A stretch of DNA of 25,232 nucleotides from a virus. The first letter of the stretch is position 1. Every line of letters starts with the position of its first letter. Both the position numbers and the translations under genes were made by a program. Below, one piece after another: positions 1-7,726 of the stretch. Under the pieces are notes generated by a model. It was not told the origin of the DNA. It did not search any database and saw only the letters and a list, made by a program, of their open reading frames with translations. Location: IMG/VR virus record IMGVR_UViG_3300025138_004750, positions 1 through 25,232 of that record; one strand, 5' to 3'.

Positions 1-309
1 GCGTGGGGTGTCAAATACAAAACAGTAGGTTTTACATGGGCGAAGCAAAATAAAAATGATATGGGTATGTTTACAGGTTTAGGTTATTGGACAAGATCAA
101 ACCCCGAAATGTGTTTACTTGCAACAAAAGGTAAACCTAGCAGACTATCAAAATCAGTAAGACAATTAATACATGCACCAAGACAAGAACATAGTAGAAA
201 GCCAGACGAGATTTATACTAGGATAGAACAATTACTACCTGGTCCTTATGTTGAATTGTTTGCAAGAAGAGAACGAGAAGGTTGGGATAGTTGGGGTAAT
301 GAATTATGA
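1..309 (+). CDS. MT-A70 family adenine-N6 methyltransferase, C-terminal part (5' truncated by window)
   Basis: The frame is open from base 1 and ends at TGA 307-309, so only about the last 102 residues are visible. They match the C-terminal half of MT-A70-type N6-adenine methyltransferases: a GYWTRSNPEMCLLATKGKP segment, then QLIHAPRQEHSRKPDE, then the closing PGPYVELFARR and GWDSWGNE. In this family the first segment continues the SAM-binding Rossmann core, and the HSRKPDE segment is near-invariant. The catalytic DPPW motif should lie upstream, outside the window, so activity cannot be judged. The reaction would be SAM-dependent methylation of adenine, most likely in phage or host DNA. The stop overlaps the next start (ATGA), so the two are probably co-translated. 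The family call is firm; the target is unknown. Confidence 0.85.
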   Translation, partial: AWGVKYKTVGFTWAKQNKNDMGMFTGLGYWTRSNPEMCLLATKGKPSRLSKSVRQLIHAPRQEHSRKPDEIYTRIEQLLPGPYVELFARREREGWDSWGNEL

Positions 310-779
310 TGAAAAAATGGAAAAATAATTTAGAAGATTTTTTTAAGTGGGTCAAAGGTTCAGAGTTAGTTGAACTTGATGACATTGATGTAGCAGAAGA
401 CCCTGTAAGACCTGAATTAACTTTAGGCTTTAGAATTACAAATGGTAGAAAAATATTTGGGTTAAAGTTTGAAGATAAGATAGAAGCAATTATTTGTGTT
501 GCCTTTTGCCCCGAAGTACCATTTACAGTAAGAGAAATGGATTACATGTCTAGAGTAAAAGATGGTAAGATTGCAGTTGCTTATACTGTTTGGTCAAGAA
601 AAAGAGGTGCAGGTAAAGAGATTGTTAAAAAATTATTTGATTGGGCAAAGAGTAATAAGATAGAAAGATTAGTTACATTATCACCATTGAATCCAATGGC
701 AACACACTTTCATATTAGTAACGGAGCCAAACAGGTTCACGTTAATTCAGAAACACAAAACTTTGAGTATAAATTATGA
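306..779 (+). CDS. GNAT-like N-acetyltransferase
   Basis: This 157-residue protein has a GNAT-type fold signature in its C-terminal half. A strand (KIAVAYTVWS) leads into RKRGAGKEI, which fits the R/Q-x-x-G-x-G/A acetyl-CoA pyrophosphate-binding loop and following helix. Then comes IERLVTLSPLNPMATHFHISNGA, resembling GNAT motif B, where an Asn/His-rich segment precedes the last strands. The N-terminal 60 residues are acidic and less diagnostic. It starts on ATG 306 inside the stop of the methyltransferase gene and its own stop overlaps the start of gene 46, so it is translationally coupled to both. The acceptor substrate is not evident; phage GNATs may modify proteins, small molecules or modified bases. 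Confidence 0.6.
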   Translation: MMKKWKNNLEDFFKWVKGSELVELDDIDVAEDPVRPELTLGFRITNGRKIFGLKFEDKIEAIICVAFCPEVPFTVREMDYMSRVKDGKIAVAYTVWSRKRGAGKEIVKKLFDWAKSNKIERLVTLSPLNPMATHFHISNGAKQVHVNSETQNFEYKL

Positions 780-2482
780 TACATTTTAGAAGCATTAAAT
801 GGAAAAACTTTTTAAGTACAGGAAATAGTTTTACAGAAATACAATTAGACAGACAAAAATCTACATTGATTGTTGGAGAAAATGGTAGTGGTAAATCTAC
901 TATTCTTGATGCATTATGTTTTGCTTTGTTTGGTAAACCATTTAGAGTAATATCTAAATCACAATTAGTTAATACAGTTAATAATACGGATTGTGTTGTT
1001 GAGATTGAATTTAGAGTTGGTACTAAAGAATGGAAGATTGTTAGATCAATCAAACCTAATAAGTTTGAAATCTATTGTGATGATGTAATGATAAATCAAG
1101 AAGCAAATGCTAGAGACTATCAGAAGTTTTTAGAGCAACAAGTATTAAAATTAAACTTTCGTTCATTCACCCAAGTTGTTATTTTAGGTAATGCATCATT
1201 CGTACCTTTTATGCAATTGAAAGCAATACATCGAAGAGAAGTTGTTGAAGAAATATTAGATATTAAAATATTCTCAATCATGAATATGATACTTAAATCA
1301 AAACTAAAAGACTTAACAGATGAAGTAAAAGATTTAGATTATCAATTTAATATGGCAGTTGAAAAGATTGCGTTACAAGAAAACTTTATTAGTGATATTA
1401 AAAATGATAAAGATGAAATTATAAATGATAAAGAAAAAACATTAGAAGAGAATAAAGAAATACTATCTGAAAGAAATGATGAAAGTACTATTCTAAAAAA
1501 TCAAATAGAAGAGTTAAAATCTAAAGTTACAGATGAATCATTGTATGATAATAGATTACGAAAGTTAAGAGACGTTAGATCAACACTAACAGAAAAACAT
1601 AAAGCATTAACAAAAGAATTAGTATTCTTTGCTGATAATGAAAACTGTCCTACATGCCATCAAGATATAGATAGCGTACACAAAGAACACATGGTAACAG
1701 AAAGAAAAAATAAAGTTTCTGAAATATCTGATGGTGCAAGTAAATTAAAAGTAGAAATGGAAAAAGTTAAACAACAAGTTGATGATATTGATAAAGCATT
1801 ACAAGTTATTAGAGGATCAGAAGCTCAACGTGCTGGATTGTTATCTTCTATTGTAGAACTAGAAAAGTATAATGCAAAACTAGAAATAGATATAGAAAAA
1901 TTTAAATCAGGTAAAGTATCTGAAAAAGATGAAGAGAACCTTAGACTTGAAAAGGATAAGTGTAAAGGTGTTGAAGCATCACGTTCAAAACTTAAAGAAG
2001 AAATGGTTTATGTTAATACTGCTAGAGAGATACTAAACGATACAGGAATTAAAACTAAAATCATTAAACAATATTTGCCTATTATGAATCAACTAATTAA
2101 TAAGTATCTTATGAGTATGGACTTCTATGTTAATTTTCAACTTGACGAAAACTTTACTGAAACAATTAAGTCAAGGTTTAGAGATACATTTAATTATGCT
2201 TCGTTTAGTGAAGGTGAGAAAATGCGTATTGACTTAGCATTATTATTTACATGGAGAGCAGTAGCAAAAATGAAAAACTCTACTAATACAAATCTATTAA
2301 TACTAGATGAGATATTTGATTCAAGTTTAGATGATACAGGTACAGGAGAGTTTTTAAGAATACTGAATACACTAGAAGGTGAAAATACTTTTGTCATATC
2401 TCACAAAGGTGATCAACTAGCAGATAAGTTTAGAAACAGTATTAGATTTGCTAAAGAACAAAACTTCAGTAGGATAATGTAA
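776..2482 (+). CDS. 46: gp46-like recombination endonuclease subunit (SbcC/Rad50 type ATPase)
   Basis: At 568 residues it is close to T4 gp46. It has the Rad50/SbcC layout: Walker A GENGSGKST at residues 34-42, a long charged coiled coil (about 170-440) broken by a zinc-hook CPTC at 291-294, an ABC signature FSEGEKMR near 477-484, and Walker B LLILDE at 507-512. With gp47 (the Mre11-like nuclease, not in this window) it resects DNA ends for recombination-dependent replication and host DNA breakdown. Its ATG overlaps the stop of the upstream gene. In T4 gene 47 is adjacent to 46; here the two genes directly upstream are a GNAT and an MT-A70 methyltransferase, so 47 would lie beyond the left edge. 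The identification is confident. Confidence 0.95.
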   Translation: MIHFRSIKWKNFLSTGNSFTEIQLDRQKSTLIVGENGSGKSTILDALCFALFGKPFRVISKSQLVNTVNNTDCVVEIEFRVGTKEWKIVRSIKPNKFEIYCDDVMINQEANARDYQKFLEQQVLKLNFRSFTQVVILGNASFVPFMQLKAIHRREVVEEILDIKIFSIMNMILKSKLKDLTDEVKDLDYQFNMAVEKIALQENFISDIKNDKDEIINDKEKTLEENKEILSERNDESTILKNQIEELKSKVTDESLYDNRLRKLRDVRSTLTEKHKALTKELVFFADNENCPTCHQDIDSVHKEHMVTERKNKVSEISDGASKLKVEMEKVKQQVDDIDKALQVIRGSEAQRAGLLSSIVELEKYNAKLEIDIEKFKSGKVSEKDEENLRLEKDKCKGVEASRSKLKEEMVYVNTAREILNDTGIKTKIIKQYLPIMNQLINKYLMSMDFYVNFQLDENFTETIKSRFRDTFNYASFSEGEKMRIDLALLFTWRAVAKMKNSTNTNLLILDEIFDSSLDDTGTGEFLRILNTLEGENTFVISHKGDQLADKFRNSIRFAKEQNFSRIM

Positions 2483-2616
2483 TGAATAAAAGATTATTAA
2501 AATTATATCTTATATTTTATTGGAATAGAATTAAATATATTTTTATTAAACCGAAGAGATCAAAAAGTGTTAGTTTCATTTATGAAAATGATCTAGATAA
2601 AAAAGATGATAGTTAA
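2482..2616 (+). CDS. small basic hydrophobic peptide, unknown
   Basis: A 44-codon frame starts on ATG 2482, sharing one base with the stop of gene 46 (TAATG), and ends at TAA 2614-2616, overlapping the radical SAM gene by 11 bases. It fills what would otherwise be a 123-base gap in a tightly packed operon. The N-terminal half is aromatic and hydrophobic with scattered Lys/Arg (LLKLYLIFYWNRIKYIFI), which could be an amphipathic or membrane-touching helix. The C-terminal half is charged and ends in KKDDS. No family is recognisable. The coupled start and exact fit support a real gene, but I see no other proof. Confidence 0.45.
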   Translation: MNKRLLKLYLIFYWNRIKYIFIKPKRSKSVSFIYENDLDKKDDS

Positions 2617-3259
2617 ACAACTTGATATTGCAATTACTAATCTATGTAACGCTAGATGTCCACAATGCGATAGAACAGATAAAAATAATATTACAAAGAC
2701 GTATGATTATATACCATTAACACAATGGTCGTTTGAAGATTTTAAAAATAAATTTCCAATAGAAACACTTAACGATGTAGAAGAATATAGTTTTTGTGGT
2801 ACATGGGGTGACCCTATGATGTGTAAAGATATTCAAAAGATCGTACAATATATTATTGATAACTCAAAATCAAACGTATCAATCACAACAAATGGTAGTA
2901 TTCGTAACGAAGAGTTTTATTGGAACATAGGTGTTCTTTGTGGTAAAAGACTTTCTATTGTATTTGATATTGACGGAATAAATGAAGACATGCATCAAAA
3001 ATATAGAAGAGGTGCATCATTAAAAAGGTGTTTGGCAAATATGAGTACATTATCAGAAACACAATCAATTGTATTATCTCAAACAATATTATTCAAACAT
3101 AATCAAGATTACATAGAAGAAATAAAAAAACTAGTAAAGGATAATGGTTCTTCTAATCATGTTTTTTATAGATCAGATAGATTTGAAAATGATGAAGGCA
3201 TATTTACTTTTACAAATGAACAAGGTAAAATAGAACACTTAGAAAGAGCTGATGCCTAA
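2606..3259 (+). CDS. radical SAM protein, core domain
   Basis: The 217-residue product has the radical SAM cluster motif CNARCPQC (C14-x3-C18-x2-C21), which binds the [4Fe-4S] cluster that cleaves SAM. It is followed by SFCGTWGDPMM, in the place of the GGEP motif, and by SITTNGS, typical of the barrel strands. It ends at 3259, where SPASM-type relatives would continue into a cysteine-rich C-terminal domain. Here that domain is in the next frame (3252-3575), overlapping by eight bases. The enzyme probably works with that second polypeptide, and the ferredoxin at 7400 could supply electrons. The substrate is unknown; SPASM relatives act on peptides and small molecules. Confidence 0.85.
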   Translation: MIVKQLDIAITNLCNARCPQCDRTDKNNITKTYDYIPLTQWSFEDFKNKFPIETLNDVEEYSFCGTWGDPMMCKDIQKIVQYIIDNSKSNVSITTNGSIRNEEFYWNIGVLCGKRLSIVFDIDGINEDMHQKYRRGASLKRCLANMSTLSETQSIVLSQTILFKHNQDYIEEIKKLVKDNGSSNHVFYRSDRFENDEGIFTFTNEQGKIEHLERADA

Positions 3260-3575
3260 AATAGATTGTAAATTTTTAAATCATAAAACAAAAACAATGG
3301 TTCAAACAGATGGGTCAGTTTGGCCTTGTTGTTATTTGGGTACTTATAATTGGCGTGAAGATAAAAAAGTTACAGATCAAAATTTGTTTAAAGAATATAG
3401 AAAGACTAAAGACAAACAAAATTTAAATAATCATTCGTTAAAAGAAATATTAAATAGTGAGTGGTTTACTAAAACATTACCAGAGTCTTGGAAAGATGAA
3501 AAGACTTGTGCCAGACAATGCAAATTTTGGTGTACTCAAGGACACGATCCAGCAGAATTAAGGATTAAAAAATGA
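3252..3575 (+). CDS. SPASM-like iron-sulfur domain protein (partner or detached C-terminus of the radical SAM protein)
   Basis: This 107-residue protein reads like the C-terminal auxiliary domain of SPASM radical SAM enzymes. It has C6, then VQTDGSVWPCCYLG with C26 and C27, and a late cluster C86-x3-C90-x3-C94 (CARQCKFWC). The TDGSVWPCC segment is the hallmark: these domains usually show D-G-x-V-x-x-C before extra Fe-S ligands. The ATG at 3252 sits inside the last codons of the radical SAM frame, one base forward (+1), so it is either translated by coupled reinitiation or is a fused gene broken by a frameshift. Its stop overlaps the carbamoyltransferase start (ATGA), so it is still kept in the operon. 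Confidence 0.7.
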   Translation: MPKIDCKFLNHKTKTMVQTDGSVWPCCYLGTYNWREDKKVTDQNLFKEYRKTKDKQNLNNHSLKEILNSEWFTKTLPESWKDEKTCARQCKFWCTQGHDPAELRIKK

Positions 3576-4912
3576 AACAAACTAATTTAGGTATATCAGA
3601 AGGGTTTCATGATGCGTCTGTAACACACCTTTACGGACAAAATATAATATCAGCTTCACACGCAGAAAGATATAGTGGAATTAAAAATGATCGATGGGTA
3701 CATAAAGATCAATTAGCAAAGACACCTTATTATGATAACATGGCATTTTATGAAAATTACTTTTGGAAAAATACTAGAAATTTTTGGAGTGGTCAACCTA
3801 GAGTAAAGTATAAAAGAAAATATTCACACATATTTAAACATCACGAAACTCATGCAGCTGCAGGTTATTATACTTCTAAGTTTAATACTTGTAATGTAAT
3901 TGTTATTGACTCCATAGGTGAATGGGATACAGTTTCTATATGGGAGTGTAATGGTGACAAGATGAAAAAAATCAAGTCATGGAAGTATCCATATTCACTT
4001 GGTTTATTATATTCTGCAATTACACAAAGACTTGGTTATAAACCAAACGAAGAAGAATATATTGTAATGGGTATGGCTGCATACGGAGTACCTAAGTTAG
4101 ATTTAGAACCTTTACTTTACAAAAACAATCACAAAGGTTGTGGTCAAATATTTCCTAATGAACATCCATATGATATTGCAGCTAGTATGCAAAATCTATA
4201 TGAAACAAAACTATTACAATTATTAAAATATACTACATCTAAAAATCTTGTTATCATGGGTGGGTGTGCTTTAAACTGTGTAGCAAATAGTAAGATACCA
4301 GAAAGATTTAATATTTGGATTATGCCAAATCCTGGCGATGCAGGTTCTAGTCTTGGTGCAGCTGCTTTAATAGAAAAGAAGAAGTTAAAATGGAAACACC
4401 CATACTTAGGTCATAACATTTCTAATAAGATCAATCCAAAAGAAGTTGTTAAACATATATTGAAACATGGATATTGTGGTGTTGCAAACGGAAGAGCAGA
4501 GTTTGGCCCAAGAGCATTAGGAAACAGATCACTACTTGCTGATCCTAGATTAGATATTAAAGATACAGTTAATACTATTAAACGTAGAGAAAAGTTTAGA
4601 CCATTTGCTCCAGCGATACTTGAAGAGTTTGCACCAGAATACTTTGAAGGTCGTATGAATAGATACATGCAATTTACAGCAAAGGCAATGCATGATTATA
4701 AATCAGTTACACACGTTGATGGTAGTGCCAGAGTACAATTAGTTGAAATTAGTTGTGTATCTGTTATCAGAGATATTCTAGAAGAGTTTTACGAACAAAC
4801 AGGTTGTCCTATGTTATTGAATACAAGTTTAAATATAAAAGGAAAACCAATGGTTAATACATGGCATGATGCTATGGAGTTTGAAAAGTTATACAATGTC
4901 AAAGTATTTTAA
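3572..4912 (+). CDS. carbamoyltransferase (NodU/CmcH/TobZ family)
   Basis: The 446-residue protein carries the family's conserved blocks in order: GFHDAS at 11-16, HHETHAAAGYY at 90-100, GGCALNCVANS at 230-240, GRAEFGPRALGNRS at 307-320, REKFRPFAPA at 339-348, HVDGSARVQ at 381-389, and LLNTSLNIKGKPMVNT at 415-430. In this family the C-terminal YrdC-like part makes carbamoyl-adenylate from carbamoyl phosphate and ATP, and the N-terminal Kae1-like part transfers the carbamoyl group to a hydroxyl. Phage members have been shown to carbamoylate 5-hydroxymethylcytosine in DNA, but no hydroxymethylase is visible here. It is coupled to the SPASM-like gene by ATGA and followed after 9 bases by an SGNH-like gene. 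Family call firm; acceptor unknown. Confidence 0.9.
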   Translation: MKQTNLGISEGFHDASVTHLYGQNIISASHAERYSGIKNDRWVHKDQLAKTPYYDNMAFYENYFWKNTRNFWSGQPRVKYKRKYSHIFKHHETHAAAGYYTSKFNTCNVIVIDSIGEWDTVSIWECNGDKMKKIKSWKYPYSLGLLYSAITQRLGYKPNEEEYIVMGMAAYGVPKLDLEPLLYKNNHKGCGQIFPNEHPYDIAASMQNLYETKLLQLLKYTTSKNLVIMGGCALNCVANSKIPERFNIWIMPNPGDAGSSLGAAALIEKKKLKWKHPYLGHNISNKINPKEVVKHILKHGYCGVANGRAEFGPRALGNRSLLADPRLDIKDTVNTIKRREKFRPFAPAILEEFAPEYFEGRMNRYMQFTAKAMHDYKSVTHVDGSARVQLVEISCVSVIRDILEEFYEQTGCPMLLNTSLNIKGKPMVNTWHDAMEFEKLYNVKVF

Positions 4913-4921
4913 GGTTATAAT

Positions 4922-5569
4922 ATGATAATAGTAGCAGGCGACAGCAATCACGATCCAAAATATTCTGGTTACAGAAAAAATAATATTACTGTTTGGACAG
5001 ATAAGTTAAATGTTAAAGTAGATAATATTGCTGAGTCAGGTGTGGGGAATGATGTTATATGTGACAATACACTAAAAGCAATAAGAGAGCATGATTACAA
5101 AGTTGATCATGTATATGTGTTTTGGTCAGATTGGTATAGAGTTTACAAAGAACAAAATAGAAATCATGATGTTGAGGCTTACCGTAAATGGCAAACTGAT
5201 ATAGTGCATGGCAGACTTAATGCTGATCTAGAAACACTTATTAATCTAAATCTAAAAACATTCTACACGCTACAAACAGCATTAAAAGAGTCTAATATAG
5301 ATTACACTTTTTATCAAGAATTAAACCCCCTACCAATGATAGAGTATGAACAAGAAATGTTTGCCACTAAATTTATTTTTAATCATCCTTTATTTGATTT
5401 CATCGATAAAGATAGATTTTGGGGTTGGCCTATACTAAGATTTATAGGTGGCAAGAATTTATATGATAGTGTAAAATTAGATGATCTAACAGATACAGAT
5501 AGTCACTATGGTCAAAAGACTCATGACCATTACGCAGAATTTATTATACAAAAAGGTATGGACTTATGA
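4922..5569 (+). CDS. SGNH/GDSL-like hydrolase family protein (paralogue of 7723-8562)
   Basis: The 215-residue protein opens with VAGDSN, matching the GDS nucleophile block (Ser8). It continues with ESGVGND, a G-x-G-N block, and ends with DTDSHYG (Asp193, His195), a plausible Asp-x-His catalytic pair. The protein at 7723 shares the same plan, including V-x-WS-x-W-x-R in the middle and a GWPI...GG-x-N segment, so the two are probably paralogues. SGNH enzymes remove or transfer acyl groups on sugars, lipids or small molecules. It starts 9 bases after the carbamoyltransferase and its stop overlaps the amidinotransferase start (ATGA). No signal peptide is seen, so it should act in the cytoplasm. 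Substrate unknown. Confidence 0.6.
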   Translation: MIIVAGDSNHDPKYSGYRKNNITVWTDKLNVKVDNIAESGVGNDVICDNTLKAIREHDYKVDHVYVFWSDWYRVYKEQNRNHDVEAYRKWQTDIVHGRLNADLETLINLNLKTFYTLQTALKESNIDYTFYQELNPLPMIEYEQEMFATKFIFNHPLFDFIDKDRFWGWPILRFIGGKNLYDSVKLDDLTDTDSHYGQKTHDHYAEFIIQKGMDL

Positions 5570-6840
5570 TAACAAAGAAAAAATATTCTAAGGTTAATAG
5601 TTGGACACATTTTGATCCATTAAAACAAGTTGTAATTGGAAACATTTACGATCCTAAGTTTTTTGATGATCTACCAGATACTAGTATAAGAGATAGTATT
5701 CAGAAAGTTATGTATGAAACTATTGAAGACTTAGATATTATAAAGAAAAAACTTATAGATTTAGGTGTAGAAGTTATTCAAACAGATTCTAAATGGACAC
5801 AAAACGGAAACATTTTAAAAGAAAACTCTTTTATGGAATGGCAAGAGAATAATCCAAATGGTTCATTACCCAAACCAATGATTAATCCTAGAGACAATTA
5901 TATAACAATGGGTGATGAGATATTTCTAACAGACGGATTTTCTCTACATTGTAAAGAAACAGGTGAACACCCATTAGATATGTTTGATTGTAATATTACT
6001 CTATGTAAAGATATGTTTAGTAATTATGTGTTAAATAAAATTCATGATGTACCAACAATGCTTGGACCATTCACGCCACAACTAGAAGGTCAATTTGAAG
6101 ACGGGGTTCCTAATTCATGGGAGCCATCGTGGGATGTTCAAGAATATTTTGAAGCAAATATAAAAAAGCATCCTATTGAGTTTAGCAAATTTCTTTGGTC
6201 AACATGGCAAATGTCAGCTGCATCATTAACAAGACTTGGTGATAAGTTAATTGTTGATGAAGTTGACAAGTCAGGTTTCTTTGATTGGTATACTAAACAA
6301 CGACCAGACACCAAGTACAAAAAAGCAACATGTGCTATTGGTGGCCATACTGATGGTAGTATGTGTTTAGTTAGACCTGGGTTGATTATAGGATCGCCGT
6401 GGATGAAAGAAGATTTCTTTAATAAAACTTTTCCTGGTTGGGATTGTATGATTATAAATGATCCAAATGATTTTGCATCTACAAAAGATTATGCGAAATT
6501 AGTAGAAGATCAATATAATAGAAAAATTAAAAAGAAAGAAAGAATTAATTGGTTTGTAAAAGAAAAAATGCATGACCATAAGTTTGTTAAGTTTGTAGAT
6601 CAATGGTTATATGATTGGGTTGGTATGCAAGATGAAACATTATTTGAAGTTAATATGTTAAGTCTAGATGAAAAGAATATACTAACATTAAACTATCAAA
6701 CAGAAGTACATGATAAATTAAAATCAGCAAACGTAAATCCAATATACGTTCCTTTTAGACATAAAAGATTTTGGGATAGTGGATTACATTGTTTAACATT
6801 AGATACATACAGAGAAGGTGAGTGTCGTGAAATTAATTGA
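5566..6840 (+). CDS. amidinotransferase-family protein (glycine/inosamine amidinotransferase superfamily)
   Basis: The 424-residue protein has the hallmarks of Arg:Gly and inosamine-phosphate amidinotransferases. Near the N-terminus is DPLKQVVIGN. Mid-protein is NPRDNYITMGDEIFLTDG. GGHTDGS follows with His261 and Asp263, and FWDSGLHCLTLDTYREG carries the expected nucleophile Cys409. These enzymes move an amidino group from arginine to an amine through a Cys-amidino intermediate. By eye, the active-site Asp of the family's FDAAD segment (Asp254 in human AGAT) falls on SAAS here (Ser217/Ser220), so the donor or acceptor chemistry may differ. It is coupled by ATGA to the SGNH gene and overlaps the next gene. 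A hydrolase role within the same superfamily is possible. Confidence 0.8.
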   Translation: MITKKKYSKVNSWTHFDPLKQVVIGNIYDPKFFDDLPDTSIRDSIQKVMYETIEDLDIIKKKLIDLGVEVIQTDSKWTQNGNILKENSFMEWQENNPNGSLPKPMINPRDNYITMGDEIFLTDGFSLHCKETGEHPLDMFDCNITLCKDMFSNYVLNKIHDVPTMLGPFTPQLEGQFEDGVPNSWEPSWDVQEYFEANIKKHPIEFSKFLWSTWQMSAASLTRLGDKLIVDEVDKSGFFDWYTKQRPDTKYKKATCAIGGHTDGSMCLVRPGLIIGSPWMKEDFFNKTFPGWDCMIINDPNDFASTKDYAKLVEDQYNRKIKKKERINWFVKEKMHDHKFVKFVDQWLYDWVGMQDETLFEVNMLSLDEKNILTLNYQTEVHDKLKSANVNPIYVPFRHKRFWDSGLHCLTLDTYREGECREIN

Positions 6841-7393
6841 GTTTTGTAAAACATATCATAATGCAGCTACACCAGAATTATGCGAAGAGTTAATTCAATG
6901 GTTTGAAAGCGCTGGTGCAAAAACAGTAAGAGCAAATAGAGACACTAGACAAGATATACAAAAGTGGGTTGATCCTATTACTGATCAGTTGTTATATGAT
7001 AAAATAGAAACTATTAAAAGAGAAACATTAAATTCTTATCTAGCAGATTATCCTTTTGTTTATAGAGGAAACAGAAAACTAGTATCAGAAGAAACTAAAA
7101 TACAAAGAACTGATCCTAAAGGTGGTGGATTTCATAACTTTCATGCTGAGGTATCTCATTATAAAAACATTAGAAGATGTTTGGCGTGGACGATTTATTT
7201 AAACGATATACCAGACGAAGAAGGTGAAACAGAATTTTTATATGAAAAGTTAAGAATACAACCACAAAAAGGTATGATGGCTATATTCCCAGCATCTTTT
7301 GCTTGGGCTCATAGAGGCAATCCTGTACATACAGAATCAAAATACATATCAACAGGTTGGTGGTTATATCCAAAAGAAGGTAAACAAGATTAA
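6827..7393 (+). CDS. 2-oxoglutarate/Fe(II) oxygenase, phage prolyl-hydroxylase-like
   Basis: The product is 188 residues from GTG 6827. The iron ligands appear as FHNFHAE (His106, Glu108; an H-x-E form of the usual H-x-D) and WAHRGN (His162). LAWTIYLND and GETEFLY mark the double-stranded beta-helix core, and KYISTGWW carries the basic residue that holds 2-oxoglutarate. I chose GTG 6827 over GTG 6818 because AGAAGG at 6813-6818 then lies 8 bases upstream, whereas it abuts the earlier GTG. The gene overlaps the amidinotransferase by 14 bases and precedes the ferredoxin by 6. It would hydroxylate a product of this cassette or a protein side chain; nothing in the sequence decides which. Confidence 0.75.
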   Translation: MKLIEFCKTYHNAATPELCEELIQWFESAGAKTVRANRDTRQDIQKWVDPITDQLLYDKIETIKRETLNSYLADYPFVYRGNRKLVSEETKIQRTDPKGGGFHNFHAEVSHYKNIRRCLAWTIYLNDIPDEEGETEFLYEKLRIQPQKGMMAIFPASFAWAHRGNPVHTESKYISTGWWLYPKEGKQD

Positions 7394-7399
7394 AACTAA

Positions 7400-7726
7400 A
7401 TGACTTATATTGTAAACGACAATTGTATTAAATGTAAACTAATGGACTGTGTTGAAGTTTGTCCTGTCGATTGTTTTTATGAAGGTAAAAATATGCTTGT
7501 AATTAACCCCGATGAGTGTATCGATTGTGGCGTTTGTGAACCAGAGTGCCCTGTTGATGCTATTGTTAGTGATGCAGAATCTGGTATAGAAAAGTGGTTA
7601 GAAGTAAATGACAAGTACAGTCAGATATGGCCAAGAATAACAGAAAAAAAAGAACCACCTTTAGATTCAGAAAAATATAAAAATGAAGAAAATAAATATG
7701 AAAAATATTTTAAGGAAAATCTATGA
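7400..7726 (+). CDS. fdxA: seven-iron ferredoxin (FdxA type)
   Basis: This 108-residue protein closely resembles Azotobacter ferredoxin I. All nine cysteines of that protein are present with identical spacing: C9, C12, C17, C21, C25, C40, C43, C46 and C50. By homology C9/C17/C50 bind the [3Fe-4S] cluster and C21/C40/C43/C46 the [4Fe-4S] cluster. Distinctive stretches include [13 protein letters not shown] and [14 protein letters not shown], and the tail keeps [10 protein letters not shown]. It is a cytoplasmic electron carrier. In this cassette it could reduce the radical SAM enzyme or another redox step, though it might also serve host metabolism. It begins 6 bases after the oxygenase and its stop overlaps the next start (ATGA). 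Confidence 0.9.
   Translation: MTYIVNDNCIKCKLMDCVEVCPVDCFYEGKNMLVINPDECIDCGVCEPECPVDAIVSDAESGIEKWLEVNDKYSQIWPRITEKKEPPLDSEKYKNEENKYEKYFKENL

Noticed and set aside
3572-4912. Carbamoylation of 5-hydroxymethylcytosine as the assigned function
   Set aside because: Known for some phage carbamoyltransferases, but no dCMP hydroxymethylase is visible in the window, so I left the acceptor open.
6263-6300. TTGACA in the amidinotransferase gene as a promoter
   Set aside because: The hexamer at 17 bases is TGGTAT and the better TATACT is 20 bases away, so the match is poor; similar isolated TTGACA at 14442, 15976, 22134, 23103 and 23155 also lack a good -10.
3572-7726. Resemblance to guanidinium-alkaloid gene clusters (amidinotransferase, carbamoyltransferase, ferredoxin, oxygenase)
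   Set aside because: Only enzyme classes are shared; no polyketide-type starter enzyme or Rieske oxygenase is present, and all four families are common elsewhere, so a toxin pathway is not supported.
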